From Methyloversatilis discipulorum (GTDB lineage: Bacteria > Pseudomonadota > Gammaproteobacteria > Burkholderiales > Rhodocyclaceae), in contig NZ_AZUP01000001.1 of the NCBI RefSeq assembly GCF_000527135.1, positions 2,790,001-2,854,000 on the forward strand: a stretch of 64,000 nucleotides of DNA, given 5' to 3'. A model generated the notes under the pieces. The model searched no databases. It was not told the DNA's origin and saw only the letters and a program-made list of their open reading frames with translations. This document shows, one piece after another, positions 36,935-45,359 of this stretch. Within the stretch, counting starts at the first letter, position 1, and every line of letters begins with the position of its first letter. The translations under genes and the position numbers were made by a program.

Positions 36935-38221
36935 ATGGACAGACGACGCACCGCCCCACTCGAAGCCGTAATGGACCTCCTGCTCGACGCCGTATGCGTC
37001 GTGGACGAGTTCGGGCACTTCGTATTTGTCAGCGCCGCCTTCGAGCGCATCTTCGGCTACAGCTGCGACGAGGTGATCGGCCGCCGGATGATCGACCTGG
37101 TGCTGCCGGAAGACCGCGAACGCACGCTGCGCGCGGCGGCCGAAATCATGTCGGGCGACCCCAAGCTCAGCTTCGAGAACCGTTACGTGCGCAAGGACGG
37201 CGCCATCGTGCACATCCTGTGGTCGGCGCGCTGGTCGGAAAGCGAACGGCTGCGCGTGGCGATCGCGCACGACATCACTGCACGCAAGCGTGCTGGCGAC
37301 ATGCAGGCGGCGATGTACGCGATGTCCGAGGCGGCGCACGTGGCGACCGACCTGTTCGACCTGCTGGCACGCGCGCATCGCATCGTCGCCGACCTGCTGC
37401 CGGCCGAGCGCCTGATGGTGGGCGTGCGCAATGAGATCGACGGCGCGCTCAACATCGCCTACGCGGCCGACGCGCACGGCGATCCGGTCGACGGTCTGCC
37501 GTCGCGGTGTATCGATTTCTGTGCCGACGTGGTGGCGCGCGGCGAAACCCGACTGATGGCCGGCGAACGCGGCGAAACCTGGCTCGGCGCGCCGCTGGTG
37601 TCGGCCGACGGCTGCCTCGGCGCGCTGGCGCTGAAACGCGCCCCGGGCGCCGCAGTGTTCACCGAACGCGACCGCGAACTGCTGAATTTCGTCGCCACCC
37701 AGATCGCCACCGCGCTCGAGCGCATGCAACTGCAGACGCGGCTGCGCCGCATGGCGCAGTACGACGGCCTGACCGGCCTGCCCAATCGAGCGCTGCTGCA
37801 TGACCGCATCGAAACGGCGATCGCCGCCGCGCGGCGCACCAAGGGCAGGCTCGCCCTGCTCTACCTCGACCTCGACCGTTTCAAGGAAGTGAACGACACA
37901 CTGGGCCACGCCGCTGGCGACGTGCTGCTGCATGACGTGGCGCAGCGCCTGCGCCTGTGCGTGCGCGAGGCCGACACGGTGGCGCGCATCGGCGGCGACG
38001 AGTTCGTCGTGCTGCTGGCCGACGTGCGCCGCATGGAGGACGCCGAGACGGTGGCCGACAAGATCCGCGAAGTGCTGGCACGACCCGTGACGATGGACGG
38101 CCACGAACTCACCGTCGGCGCCAGCATCGGCATCGCCCGCTGGCCGGAAAACGGCGACAGCGCGAAGGATCTGCTGCTGATCGCCGACGCCGCGATGTAC
38201 GCGGCGAAGCGTCGGCGCTGA
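36935..38221 (+). CDS. Diguanylate cyclase with PAS and GAF domains
   Basis: 428 residues, cytoplasmic: PAS (about 10-125, FGYSCDEVIGRRMIDLVLPE), GAF (about 140-265) and a C-terminal GGDEF domain. The active-site loop reads RIGGDEF, intact, and an inhibitory-site RxxD (READ) lies five residues upstream, so it should make c-di-GMP with product inhibition. No EAL domain follows. No ribosome site precedes the ATG, and no earlier start looks better. Divergent from phoD. Confidence 0.88.
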   Translation: MDRRRTAPLEAVMDLLLDAVCVVDEFGHFVFVSAAFERIFGYSCDEVIGRRMIDLVLPEDRERTLRAAAEIMSGDPKLSFENRYVRKDGAIVHILWSARWSESERLRVAIAHDITARKRAGDMQAAMYAMSEAAHVATDLFDLLARAHRIVADLLPAERLMVGVRNEIDGALNIAYAADAHGDPVDGLPSRCIDFCADVVARGETRLMAGERGETWLGAPLVSADGCLGALALKRAPGAAVFTERDRELLNFVATQIATALERMQLQTRLRRMAQYDGLTGLPNRALLHDRIETAIAAARRTKGRLALLYLDLDRFKEVNDTLGHAAGDVLLHDVAQRLRLCVREADTVARIGGDEFVVLLADVRRMEDAETVADKIREVLARPVTMDGHELTVGASIGIARWPENGDSAKDLLLIADAAMYAAKRRR

Positions 38222-38232
38222 GCGCCGGCCGC

Positions 38233-39144
38233 TCAGCGCGCAGTCAGCTGCGGTTTCAGGCTGCGGCTCAGCGCCAGCTTGCGCACGATGGACGAGAAGG
38301 AACGCATCTGGCTTGCTTGCTGCCGGCTGCCGCGCTTCCACAGGATGCCCGGCGTGCGGATCGGTGTCGGACTTTCCAGCAGCACACGCTTCAGCCCTGA
38401 CTGCGGCGTCACCGCGTTCGCCGCGACGACCGAGCCGATCTGCGTGCGCGCCACGAGGCCCAGCATCGGAGCGATCGTGTTCATCTCCGCCACCACCTGA
38501 GGTTCGGCGCCGCAGGCGCGGAAGCACTCGTCGAGCATCACGCGGGTTGCGAACTCCTTGGGCAGCAGCACCAGCTGCTGCCGGTGCAGTTCGACCAGCC
38601 GTACCTTCTTGCGGTTGGCCAGCGGGTGATCATCAGCGACCACCAGCACCATTTCTTCGTTGTACAGCGGCTCGAACCACAGATCGTCCGGCGCCGCCGG
38701 GCGATAGGCGATGCCCAGGTCCAGTTCGCCCGACTTCACCTTGGCGCTGATGTCGTCGGCCGACAGTTCCTCGACGATGACGCGCGCGGTCGGATGACGG
38801 GTCAGGAAGATGGCGACGCACTCCGGTATGAAACCGAGATTGAAGGTGTGCGTGGCACCCACCCTTACCTCGCCGGCCAGGTCACCCGACGCCTCCTTCA
38901 GCGCGCCGATGCCCTGGTCGACCGCGCCCAGCGCCTGGCTGGCGTATTCGAGGAACAGTTCGCCGGCGTCGGTGAGCAGCACCTTCTTGCCGACGCGCTC
39001 GAACAGCGTCTTGTCCAGTTCCTCCTCCAGCTGGCGGATCTGGTGCGACAGCGTCGATTGCGTGACATGAACCCGCTCAGCCGCCCGGGTGAAATTGAGG
39101 CATTCGGCGAGGGTGACGAAGTAGCGCAGATGTCTCAACTCCAT
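38233..39144 (-). CDS. LysR-family transcriptional regulator of the catabolic operon
   Basis: 303 residues: an N-terminal winged helix-turn-helix (MELRHLRYFVTLAECLNFTR ... VTQSTLSHQIRQLEEEL) and a periplasmic-binding-like effector domain with VGATHTFNLGFIPECV and ELDLGIAYRP. It diverges from the dioxygenase gene over a 155-bp gap with two dyad sequences, the classic layout in which a LysR protein senses a pathway intermediate and activates the operon. I chose the ATG before ELRHLRYF; seven upstream codons overlap the putative operator. The effector is unknown. Confidence 0.9.
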   Translation of the reverse strand: MELRHLRYFVTLAECLNFTRAAERVHVTQSTLSHQIRQLEEELDKTLFERVGKKVLLTDAGELFLEYASQALGAVDQGIGALKEASGDLAGEVRVGATHTFNLGFIPECVAIFLTRHPTARVIVEELSADDISAKVKSGELDLGIAYRPAAPDDLWFEPLYNEEMVLVVADDHPLANRKKVRLVELHRQQLVLLPKEFATRVMLDECFRACGAEPQVVAEMNTIAPMLGLVARTQIGSVVAANAVTPQSGLKRVLLESPTPIRTPGILWKRGSRQQASQMRSFSSIVRKLALSRSLKPQLTAR

Positions 39145-39165
39145 GCTCAGGTACCTCGCACACAA

Positions 39166-39202
39166 CTATCGATGCCATAGATGGTAACGATGAAAATTCA
39201 TC
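39166..39202. promoter_or_regulatory. Putative LysR operator dyads in the regulator/dioxygenase intergenic region
   Basis: Two inverted repeats lie between the divergent genes. CTAT-N7-ATAG at 39166-39180 has the arm length and spacing of LysR sites such as ATAC-N7-GTAT. GATGAA-AA-TTCATC at 39189-39202 is a second dyad nearer the operon. Binding is inferred, not shown. Confidence 0.5.
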
Positions 39203-39299
39203 ATTTCTACATCTTGTAAGCGCTCTCTATCCTCCACTCAACAAAGCGTCACCGACCCGCAACCGAGGCGGATGACGCACAGGAACCGGAGGAGAAGAG

Positions 39300-40187
39300 A
39301 TGACCCACCCCGTGGGCGCGGACCTGACACAGGCCGTGCTGGCCCGACTGGACAGCTGCAGCGACCCGCGCTTCAAGGCAGTGATGAGTGCGCTGGTGGC
39401 GCACCTGCACGCCTTCATGCGCGAGGTCGACCTGACGCCCGAGGAGTGGATGGCCGGCATCGAATTCCTGACTGCGACCGGACGGGCGTGCGACGCGCAG
39501 CGTCAGGAGTTCATCCTGCTGTCGGACACCCTCGGCGCGTCCATGCTCGCGGTGGCACTGCAGCAGGCGCGTGCCATCGGCAGTGGCCGGGGCGCGACGG
39601 AGGCGACCGAAGCGACGGTAGAGGGCCCCTACTACCTGGACTGCGCACCCGATCGCCCCCTGGGCGCCGACATCGGCGAGGGCCTTGCAGGCGAGCCGAC
39701 CTTCTACGCCGGCCGCGTCACCGACACCGAGGGCAATCCGATCGCAGGTGCGCTGCTCGACGTCTGGTCCGGCGACGGCGAAGGGGTGTACGACATGGCG
39801 GCCGGTGGACGGCGCGGCATGCCGGCGCGCGGCCGCTTCCGCACCGACGACCAGGGCCGCTACTGGTTCTGGTCCATCCGTCCGGGCCACTACCCGGTGC
39901 CGATGGACGGCCCGGTCGGCCGCATGCTCGAACGCATGGGCAGCCATCCGAACCGCCCCGGCCACATCCACATGAAGGTGTCAGCGACCGGCTTCGTGCC
40001 GGTGACCACCCATCTCTTTGTCGCAGACAGCCTCTATCTCGATTCCGACGCCGTGTTTGGTGTGCGCGACAGCCTGATCGTCGATTTCGACGCGCACGGG
40101 CCGGGCGAAGCACCGGACGGCCGCCTGCTCGACCGGCCCTACTGGTCGGCCCACTACGACTTCCGCCTCGCCCCGCTCGCGGGGTAG
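39300..40187 (+). CDS. Intradiol ring-cleavage dioxygenase, hydroxyquinol 1,2-dioxygenase type
   Basis: 295 residues with an N-terminal helical dimerisation domain and a C-terminal beta-sandwich. The four ferric-iron ligands are visible at expected positions: Tyr164 (EGVYDM), Tyr198 (PGHYPVPMDGPV), His222 and His224 (RPGHIHMKV). The sequence is closest in style to hydroxyquinol/chlorocatechol 1,2-dioxygenases, which cleave between two ring hydroxyls to give muconates or maleylacetate. It is the first gene of the operon, after GGAGAAGAG. A maleylacetate reductase is absent. The exact catechol or triol substrate is unknown. Confidence 0.88.
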   Translation: MTHPVGADLTQAVLARLDSCSDPRFKAVMSALVAHLHAFMREVDLTPEEWMAGIEFLTATGRACDAQRQEFILLSDTLGASMLAVALQQARAIGSGRGATEATEATVEGPYYLDCAPDRPLGADIGEGLAGEPTFYAGRVTDTEGNPIAGALLDVWSGDGEGVYDMAAGGRRGMPARGRFRTDDQGRYWFWSIRPGHYPVPMDGPVGRMLERMGSHPNRPGHIHMKVSATGFVPVTTHLFVADSLYLDSDAVFGVRDSLIVDFDAHGPGEAPDGRLLDRPYWSAHYDFRLAPLAG

Positions 40188-40228
40188 GCGTCCGCCGCGC
40201 TTCGGTGCGGCCTCACGAGGACAGAACA

Positions 40229-41029
40229 ATGAAGATAGGCAAGGAAGTGATTCCGAGAACGGCAATCTCGACCTCGGACGAGCACTCCATCACCGTGCGC
40301 GGTGCCGATCTGTGCGCGGACCTGATCGGCCGCATCGGTTTCACCGAGTATTTCCATCTGCTGGTGACCGGCCGCCGCGCCACACCGGCAGCGACCGCCA
40401 TCATCGACGCGACGCTGGTCGCCATCGCCGAGCATGGGCTGGTGCCCAGCGTGCAGGCCAGCCGGATGACGCTGGCCGCGGCACCCGATGCGCTGCAGGG
40501 CGCGGTAGCGGCCGGCATCCTGGGTTGCGGCTCGGTCATCCTCGGCGCGTCGGAAACAGCCGGTCGGCTGTTCCATGAAATCGAGCAGCACGCAGCCGGT
40601 GGTGACATCGACGTCGCGGCGCGCGAGGTGGTGCAGGAATGGCGCGCGGCAAAGAATGCGATTCCGGGTTACGGACATCCGCAGCACAAGGCACGCGACC
40701 CGCGCGTCGATGCACTGTTCGCAGTGGCGCGTGAGCAGGCCATCGACCTGCGCTACGTGGCGATCGCCGAAGCGGTCGAGCGGGCGATTCCAGATGTCAT
40801 CGGCAAAGACCTGAAGCTCAACGTGTCGGCCGCCATTCCGGCGCTGCTGCTGGGCGTGGGCTTTCCGCTGGACGCGCTGAAGGGCGTGCCGATACTGGCG
40901 CGCACCGCCGGGCTGATCGCCCACCTGACCGAAGAACTGCAGCGCTCGATCGGCTTCGCGCTGTCCTACCAGGCGACGCGCGAAGCGCAGTACGACGGCG
41001 AACCGGCACGCGACGGAGCAGCGGAATGA
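40229..41029 (+). CDS. Citryl-CoA-lyase-like member of the citrate synthase superfamily
   Basis: 266 residues, matching only the C-terminal citryl-CoA-lyase module of ATP citrate lyase rather than full citrate synthase. His69 (AIAEHGLVPS) and His150 (GYGHPQHKARDPR) correspond to two catalytic histidines. The third residue, the Asp in NVD, is Ser200 here (LKLNVSAAIP). If my hand alignment is right, the chemistry may differ from normal citryl-CoA cleavage. It overlaps the CaiB CoA-transferase by 4 bp, suggesting transferase-lyase coupling on a citrate- or malate-like CoA ester. Confidence 0.8.
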   Translation: MKIGKEVIPRTAISTSDEHSITVRGADLCADLIGRIGFTEYFHLLVTGRRATPAATAIIDATLVAIAEHGLVPSVQASRMTLAAAPDALQGAVAAGILGCGSVILGASETAGRLFHEIEQHAAGGDIDVAAREVVQEWRAAKNAIPGYGHPQHKARDPRVDALFAVAREQAIDLRYVAIAEAVERAIPDVIGKDLKLNVSAAIPALLLGVGFPLDALKGVPILARTAGLIAHLTEELQRSIGFALSYQATREAQYDGEPARDGAAE

Positions 41030-42192
41030 GCGGCGTGCTGTCCGGCGTGCGCGTGATCGAACAGGGTACTTTCATCACCGGCCCCGCAGCCGGGATGATT
41101 CTGGGCGATCTGGGCGCGGACGTGATCAAGGTCGAACAGCCGGAATCGGGTGACCCCTTCCGCGCCTTTAAGGGCGGCCTCTACAGCCCGCACTTCCAGA
41201 CCTACAACCGCAACAAACGCAGCATTGCGCTGAATCCGAAGAACGCCGACGACCTTGCGGTATTCGACGATCTCATCCGCAGCGCCGACGTGTACATCCA
41301 GAACTTCCGTCCGGGTGCCGCCGAGCGTCTGGGCGCCGGCGAAGCCCGACTGCGGGCACTGAACCCGCGACTGATCTATTGCGCCATCAGTGGCTTCGGG
41401 CAGACCGGCCCGGCTGCACAACGGCCGAGTTATGACACGGTGGCCCAGGCTGCAAGCGGATATCTGAAGCTGCTGGTGAACCCGGCGGATCCGCGCGTCG
41501 TGGGGCCGGCCGTCGCCGACGCGATGACCGGCTACTACGCCGCCTTCGGCATCCTCGGCGCGCTGTACGAGCGCGCACGCACCGGCATCGGCCGCACGGT
41601 CGAGGTGTCGATGCTGGAGGCGATGTGCCACTTCAATCTCGACGCCTTCACCCACCTGCTGTCTGAAGGCGAGGTGATGGGGCCGTTCAGCCGCCCCAGC
41701 GTCTCCCAGTCCTACGTCATGCGCTGCAGTGACGGCAAATGGCTGGCGCTGCACATGTCTTCGCCGGAGAAGTTCTGGCAGGGGTTGGCCGACGCCATGG
41801 GCCGGCCGGACATCTTCAGCGACCCGCGCTTCTGCTCGCGCGAGGCGCGCATCAATCACTACGAAGAACTGATCGCGCTGATGCGCGAAATCTTCGCGAC
41901 CGACACGCGTGCCGCCTGGTGCATACGGCTGGCCGAGCGCGACGTGCCGCACGCGCCGATGTACGACACCGACGAAGTGCTGACCGACCCGCAGGTGCGC
42001 CATCTCGAACTCGAGGTCAGCGCGCGCCATCCGCAGATGGGCCCGTTCCGGACCATCCGCTTCCCGGTGTCCTTCGACGGCCGTCGCGCCTTCGACGTGC
42101 AGCCGCCGCCGCTGCTCGACGAGCACGCCGACGACATCCGCAAGAGCTTGCAGCAGAACGACGACGGCCCGTCGCACAAGGGCAGCGACTGA
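41026..42192 (+). CDS. CaiB/BaiF family (type III) CoA-transferase
   Basis: 388 residues, standard length. Signatures: GVRVIEQGTFITGPAAGMIL, LGADVIKVEQPESGDPFR, the catalytic Asp165 in VGPAVADAMTGYYAAFG, and SVSQSYVMRCSDGKWLALHM. The family moves CoA between carboxylic acids through an aspartyl-CoA intermediate. It is coupled by an ATGA overlap to the citryl-CoA-lyase-like gene, so its acceptor is probably the acid that enzyme then cleaves. Substrates unknown. Confidence 0.9.
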   Translation: MSGVLSGVRVIEQGTFITGPAAGMILGDLGADVIKVEQPESGDPFRAFKGGLYSPHFQTYNRNKRSIALNPKNADDLAVFDDLIRSADVYIQNFRPGAAERLGAGEARLRALNPRLIYCAISGFGQTGPAAQRPSYDTVAQAASGYLKLLVNPADPRVVGPAVADAMTGYYAAFGILGALYERARTGIGRTVEVSMLEAMCHFNLDAFTHLLSEGEVMGPFSRPSVSQSYVMRCSDGKWLALHMSSPEKFWQGLADAMGRPDIFSDPRFCSREARINHYEELIALMREIFATDTRAAWCIRLAERDVPHAPMYDTDEVLTDPQVRHLELEVSARHPQMGPFRTIRFPVSFDGRRAFDVQPPPLLDEHADDIRKSLQQNDDGPSHKGSD

Positions 42193-42258
42193 AGGAAGGC
42201 AGACACACGACGCAAGGCCCCGCTCGTCCGGAGCCGCACATGCCAAGAAGGAGGAGAC

Positions 42259-43890
42259 ATGAAAAAGAAACACGCACCGCAGCCGGGCAGGAACAGGCGC
42301 TCATGCCGCAAGGCGTTGCCGCTGGCCATCGCCGCCATGGCCGGACTGGGCGGCTCGGCGCCGGCCGTGGCGTTCGAGATCGAGTCCGGCAATCCGGACG
42401 TGAAGATGCGCTGGGACAACACGGTGAAGTACTCGAATGCCTGGCGCCTCGAAGACCGCTCGCGCACGCTGACCAGCGACATCAACCAGGACGACGGCAA
42501 CCGCAATTTCGGCCGCGGCCTGATTTCCAACCGTATCGACCTGCTGTCGGAATTCGACCTCAGCTACAAGGGCAGTTACGGCCTGCGGCTGAGCGGCGCC
42601 GGCTGGTACGACACGGTGTACCAGCGCTCGAACGACAACAATTCGCCGGCTACGATCAACCAGCTATCGCGCCCGTCGGACGAGTTCGTCGACGCGACAC
42701 GCGACCTGCACGGCGGCCGCGCCGAATGGCTGGATGCATTCGTCTATGCCAACGGCGAGCGCGGCAACGTCCGTCTCGGCCGCCACTCCATCCTGTACGG
42801 CGAGACGCTGTTCTTCGGCGCCAACGGCATTGCCGCTGCGCAATCGCCGACCGACATCGTGAAACTGCTGTCGGTACCGAACTCGCAGTTCAAGGAGATC
42901 ATCCTGCCGGTGAACCAGGTGTCCGGCCAGATCCAGCTGACCGACACGGTTTCGCTCGGCGCCTACTACCAGTTCGAATTCCGCAAGAACCGCATTCCGG
43001 GTGTCGGCAGTTACTTCTCCGGCGCCGACGTGCTGGGGTCGGGCACCGAGCGCTTCCTGTTTGCACCGGGCGTCGGTGTGCCGCGTGTCGAAGACGGCAA
43101 TGCGCCGGATTCCGGACAGGGCGGTGTGCAGCTGCGCTGGCGTCCGGAAGGCACGGACATCGAGTTCGGCTTCTACGCCGTGCGTTACCACGACAAGAAC
43201 TTCCAGGTGTATCTGCGCCCGGTCGCCGGCGACCTGCAGATGGTCTATCCGGAGGACGTGCGCGCCTATGGTGTGAGCTTCAGTACAGAGATCGCCGACT
43301 TCAATCTTGCAGGTGAGTTTTCAGTCCGCCGCAACACGCCGCTGGTCAGCGGGCCGGTGGTCGACATGAGCCCGACCGGTGTGGCCGACAACGACAGCAA
43401 TGCGCTCTATGCAATCGGCAATTCCGCACACGCCAACCTGTCGGCCATCTTCTTCCTGAACCGGTCGAAGTTCTGGGACAACGCCTCGCTGGTGGGCGAA
43501 ATCGCCTGGAACCGGCGTACCAGCATCACGAAGAACGCTGCCGAGCTGGACCCGAACACCTCGCGTGACGCCTGGGGTCTGCGCTTCGTGTTCGAACCGC
43601 AGTGGTTCCAGGCCGCGCCGGGCCTCGATCTGTCGATGCCCATCGGCCTTGGCTACAACCCGAAGGGCAATTCGTCCGTGGTGCAGCTGTTCAACGGCGG
43701 CGTCGAGCACGGCGGCGACGTGTCGATTGGCGTCAAGGGTGTCTATCAGCAGGTGTGGCGCGGCGGCATCAACTACACGCACTACATCGGCCGTGCCGGC
43801 AACGCACTGGGCACCGACGCCAACCTCACCTTCCGACAGAACTACGCGGACCGCGATTTCATCTCGGTTTCGCTGCAGCGCACCTTCTAA
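42259..43890 (+). CDS. DUF1302 outer-membrane protein
   Basis: 543 residues with a long signal region (KALPLAIAAMAGLGGSAPAVAF) and alternating beta strands ending in SVSLQRTF, an outer-membrane barrel end. The start of the mature part (FEIESGNPDVKMRWDNTVKY) and NRIDLLSEFDLSYKG are DUF1302-like. The family is found beside DUF1329 in gene clusters for breakdown of hydrophobic compounds; a role in uptake is suspected, not proven. AGGAGGAGA precedes the ATG. Confidence 0.88.
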   Translation: MKKKHAPQPGRNRRSCRKALPLAIAAMAGLGGSAPAVAFEIESGNPDVKMRWDNTVKYSNAWRLEDRSRTLTSDINQDDGNRNFGRGLISNRIDLLSEFDLSYKGSYGLRLSGAGWYDTVYQRSNDNNSPATINQLSRPSDEFVDATRDLHGGRAEWLDAFVYANGERGNVRLGRHSILYGETLFFGANGIAAAQSPTDIVKLLSVPNSQFKEIILPVNQVSGQIQLTDTVSLGAYYQFEFRKNRIPGVGSYFSGADVLGSGTERFLFAPGVGVPRVEDGNAPDSGQGGVQLRWRPEGTDIEFGFYAVRYHDKNFQVYLRPVAGDLQMVYPEDVRAYGVSFSTEIADFNLAGEFSVRRNTPLVSGPVVDMSPTGVADNDSNALYAIGNSAHANLSAIFFLNRSKFWDNASLVGEIAWNRRTSITKNAAELDPNTSRDAWGLRFVFEPQWFQAAPGLDLSMPIGLGYNPKGNSSVVQLFNGGVEHGGDVSIGVKGVYQQVWRGGINYTHYIGRAGNALGTDANLTFRQNYADRDFISVSLQRTF

Positions 43891-43908
43891 GAACACCGGA
43901 GACGGCAC

Positions 43909-45255
43909 ATGATTTCGATGAAAACCCTCGCGGCCGCGCTGGTGGCCGCATCGCTGGCGAGTACGGGCTGGGCGGCCGTGACCGCCGATGAAGCCGCAAA
44001 GCTCAAGTCGGAACTGACACCGCTGGGCGGAGAGAAGGCGGGCAACAAGGACGGCAGCATTCCTGCGTGGAACGGTGGCTACACCAAGGTTCCGGCCGGC
44101 TACAAGAGCGGCCAGCCGCGGCCCGATCCGTTCGCCGACGAGAAGCCGCTGTACACCGTGACGGCGGCCAATATGGCGCAGTACGCGGACAAGCTGGACG
44201 AAGGGCAGCAATACCTGCTCAAGAAGTACCCGGACTACAAGATCAACGTCTACCCCACGCACCGGAGCGCGGCCGCGCCGCAATGGGTGTATGACGAAAC
44301 GTTCAAGAACGCCACGCGCGCAAAGATGGATGGCGATTCGGTCATCGATGCATACGGCGGCATTCCTTTCCCGATTCCGAAAACCGGCGCGGAGCTGCTG
44401 TGGAATCACTCCTTGCGCGTGCGTTCGCAGGGCTATCGCCAGGCCTTCCGTACCTACACCATCGATACGAACGGCACTTCTTCGCTGGCAAGCGGCGCGG
44501 TGAACGAGGTGACGATTCCGTACTACACGAAAGGTCTGTCCCCGGAGCACATCAAGAACAACGGTGGCGCGTACTACCAGAACCTCCAGTCGGTCGAATC
44601 GCCTTCGATCCGCGCAGGGGAAATGCTGATGTACTACGACCAGCTGGACAACACGCGACCGGCCTGGCAGTACCTCGTCGGTCAGCGCCGTGTCCGTCGC
44701 GCGCCGACCATCTGCTGCGACACACCGAATTTCGTGGCCTCCGGTGTCGATTTCTTCGATCAGGTGTTCGTCTGGTTCGGCCCTGCGACCAACTATGACT
44801 GGAAGATCGCCGGCAAGAAGGAACTGATCATTCCCTACAACAACAACCGGCTCGTTGCATCGAAGCCGGAGGACGCGATGAGCAAGCACTTCGTGAATCC
44901 CGAGCTCGTCCGTTGGGAGGTTCACCGCGTCTGGGTGCTCGAAGGGACCGTCCGTCCCGGCAAGCGTGACGTGCGTCCGAAGCGCCGGCTCTACCTCGAC
45001 GAGGACACGTACATCGCCGCGATCGGCAACACCTGGGATGCACAGGGAACCCTGTGGCACACCAGCTATGGTTTCCCGTGGATGCAGTACGAGATACCGG
45101 CTGTCGGTCAGGAAACCTACACGACGCTGGACCTTATCAAGGGCACGTACTCCTACACGACGATGAGCGATCAGCACAACCAGATCCAGGTCATCGATCC
45201 ACTTCCTCCCAGCTACTACACGCCGGAATCGCTGTCTCGCCGCGGAGTGCGGTGA
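43909..45255 (+). CDS. DUF1329 exported lipoprotein-carrier-like protein
   Basis: 448 residues with a signal peptide (TLAAALVAASLASTGWA). Family features: LTPLGGEKAGNKDGSIPAW near the N-terminus, YLVGQRRVRRAP in the middle and TWDAQGTLWHTSYGF later. DUF1329 is thought to have a LolB/outer-membrane-lipid-carrier-like fold and pairs with DUF1302 (18 bp upstream). By eye, third codon positions from here through the next gene are less GC-biased than those of the neighbours. Confidence 0.88.
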   Translation: MISMKTLAAALVAASLASTGWAAVTADEAAKLKSELTPLGGEKAGNKDGSIPAWNGGYTKVPAGYKSGQPRPDPFADEKPLYTVTAANMAQYADKLDEGQQYLLKKYPDYKINVYPTHRSAAAPQWVYDETFKNATRAKMDGDSVIDAYGGIPFPIPKTGAELLWNHSLRVRSQGYRQAFRTYTIDTNGTSSLASGAVNEVTIPYYTKGLSPEHIKNNGGAYYQNLQSVESPSIRAGEMLMYYDQLDNTRPAWQYLVGQRRVRRAPTICCDTPNFVASGVDFFDQVFVWFGPATNYDWKIAGKKELIIPYNNNRLVASKPEDAMSKHFVNPELVRWEVHRVWVLEGTVRPGKRDVRPKRRLYLDEDTYIAAIGNTWDAQGTLWHTSYGFPWMQYEIPAVGQETYTTLDLIKGTYSYTTMSDQHNQIQVIDPLPPSYYTPESLSRRGVR

Positions 45256-45359
45256 GGCGAGCCGGCCATGCCCGCGACCGGTCGGCCCGTCTGCAGGAGG
45301 GTTACGGTCGCCGGGCGGCTGTGGAACAGGACAACAAGTGACGACCCGGGGAGTGCAAC

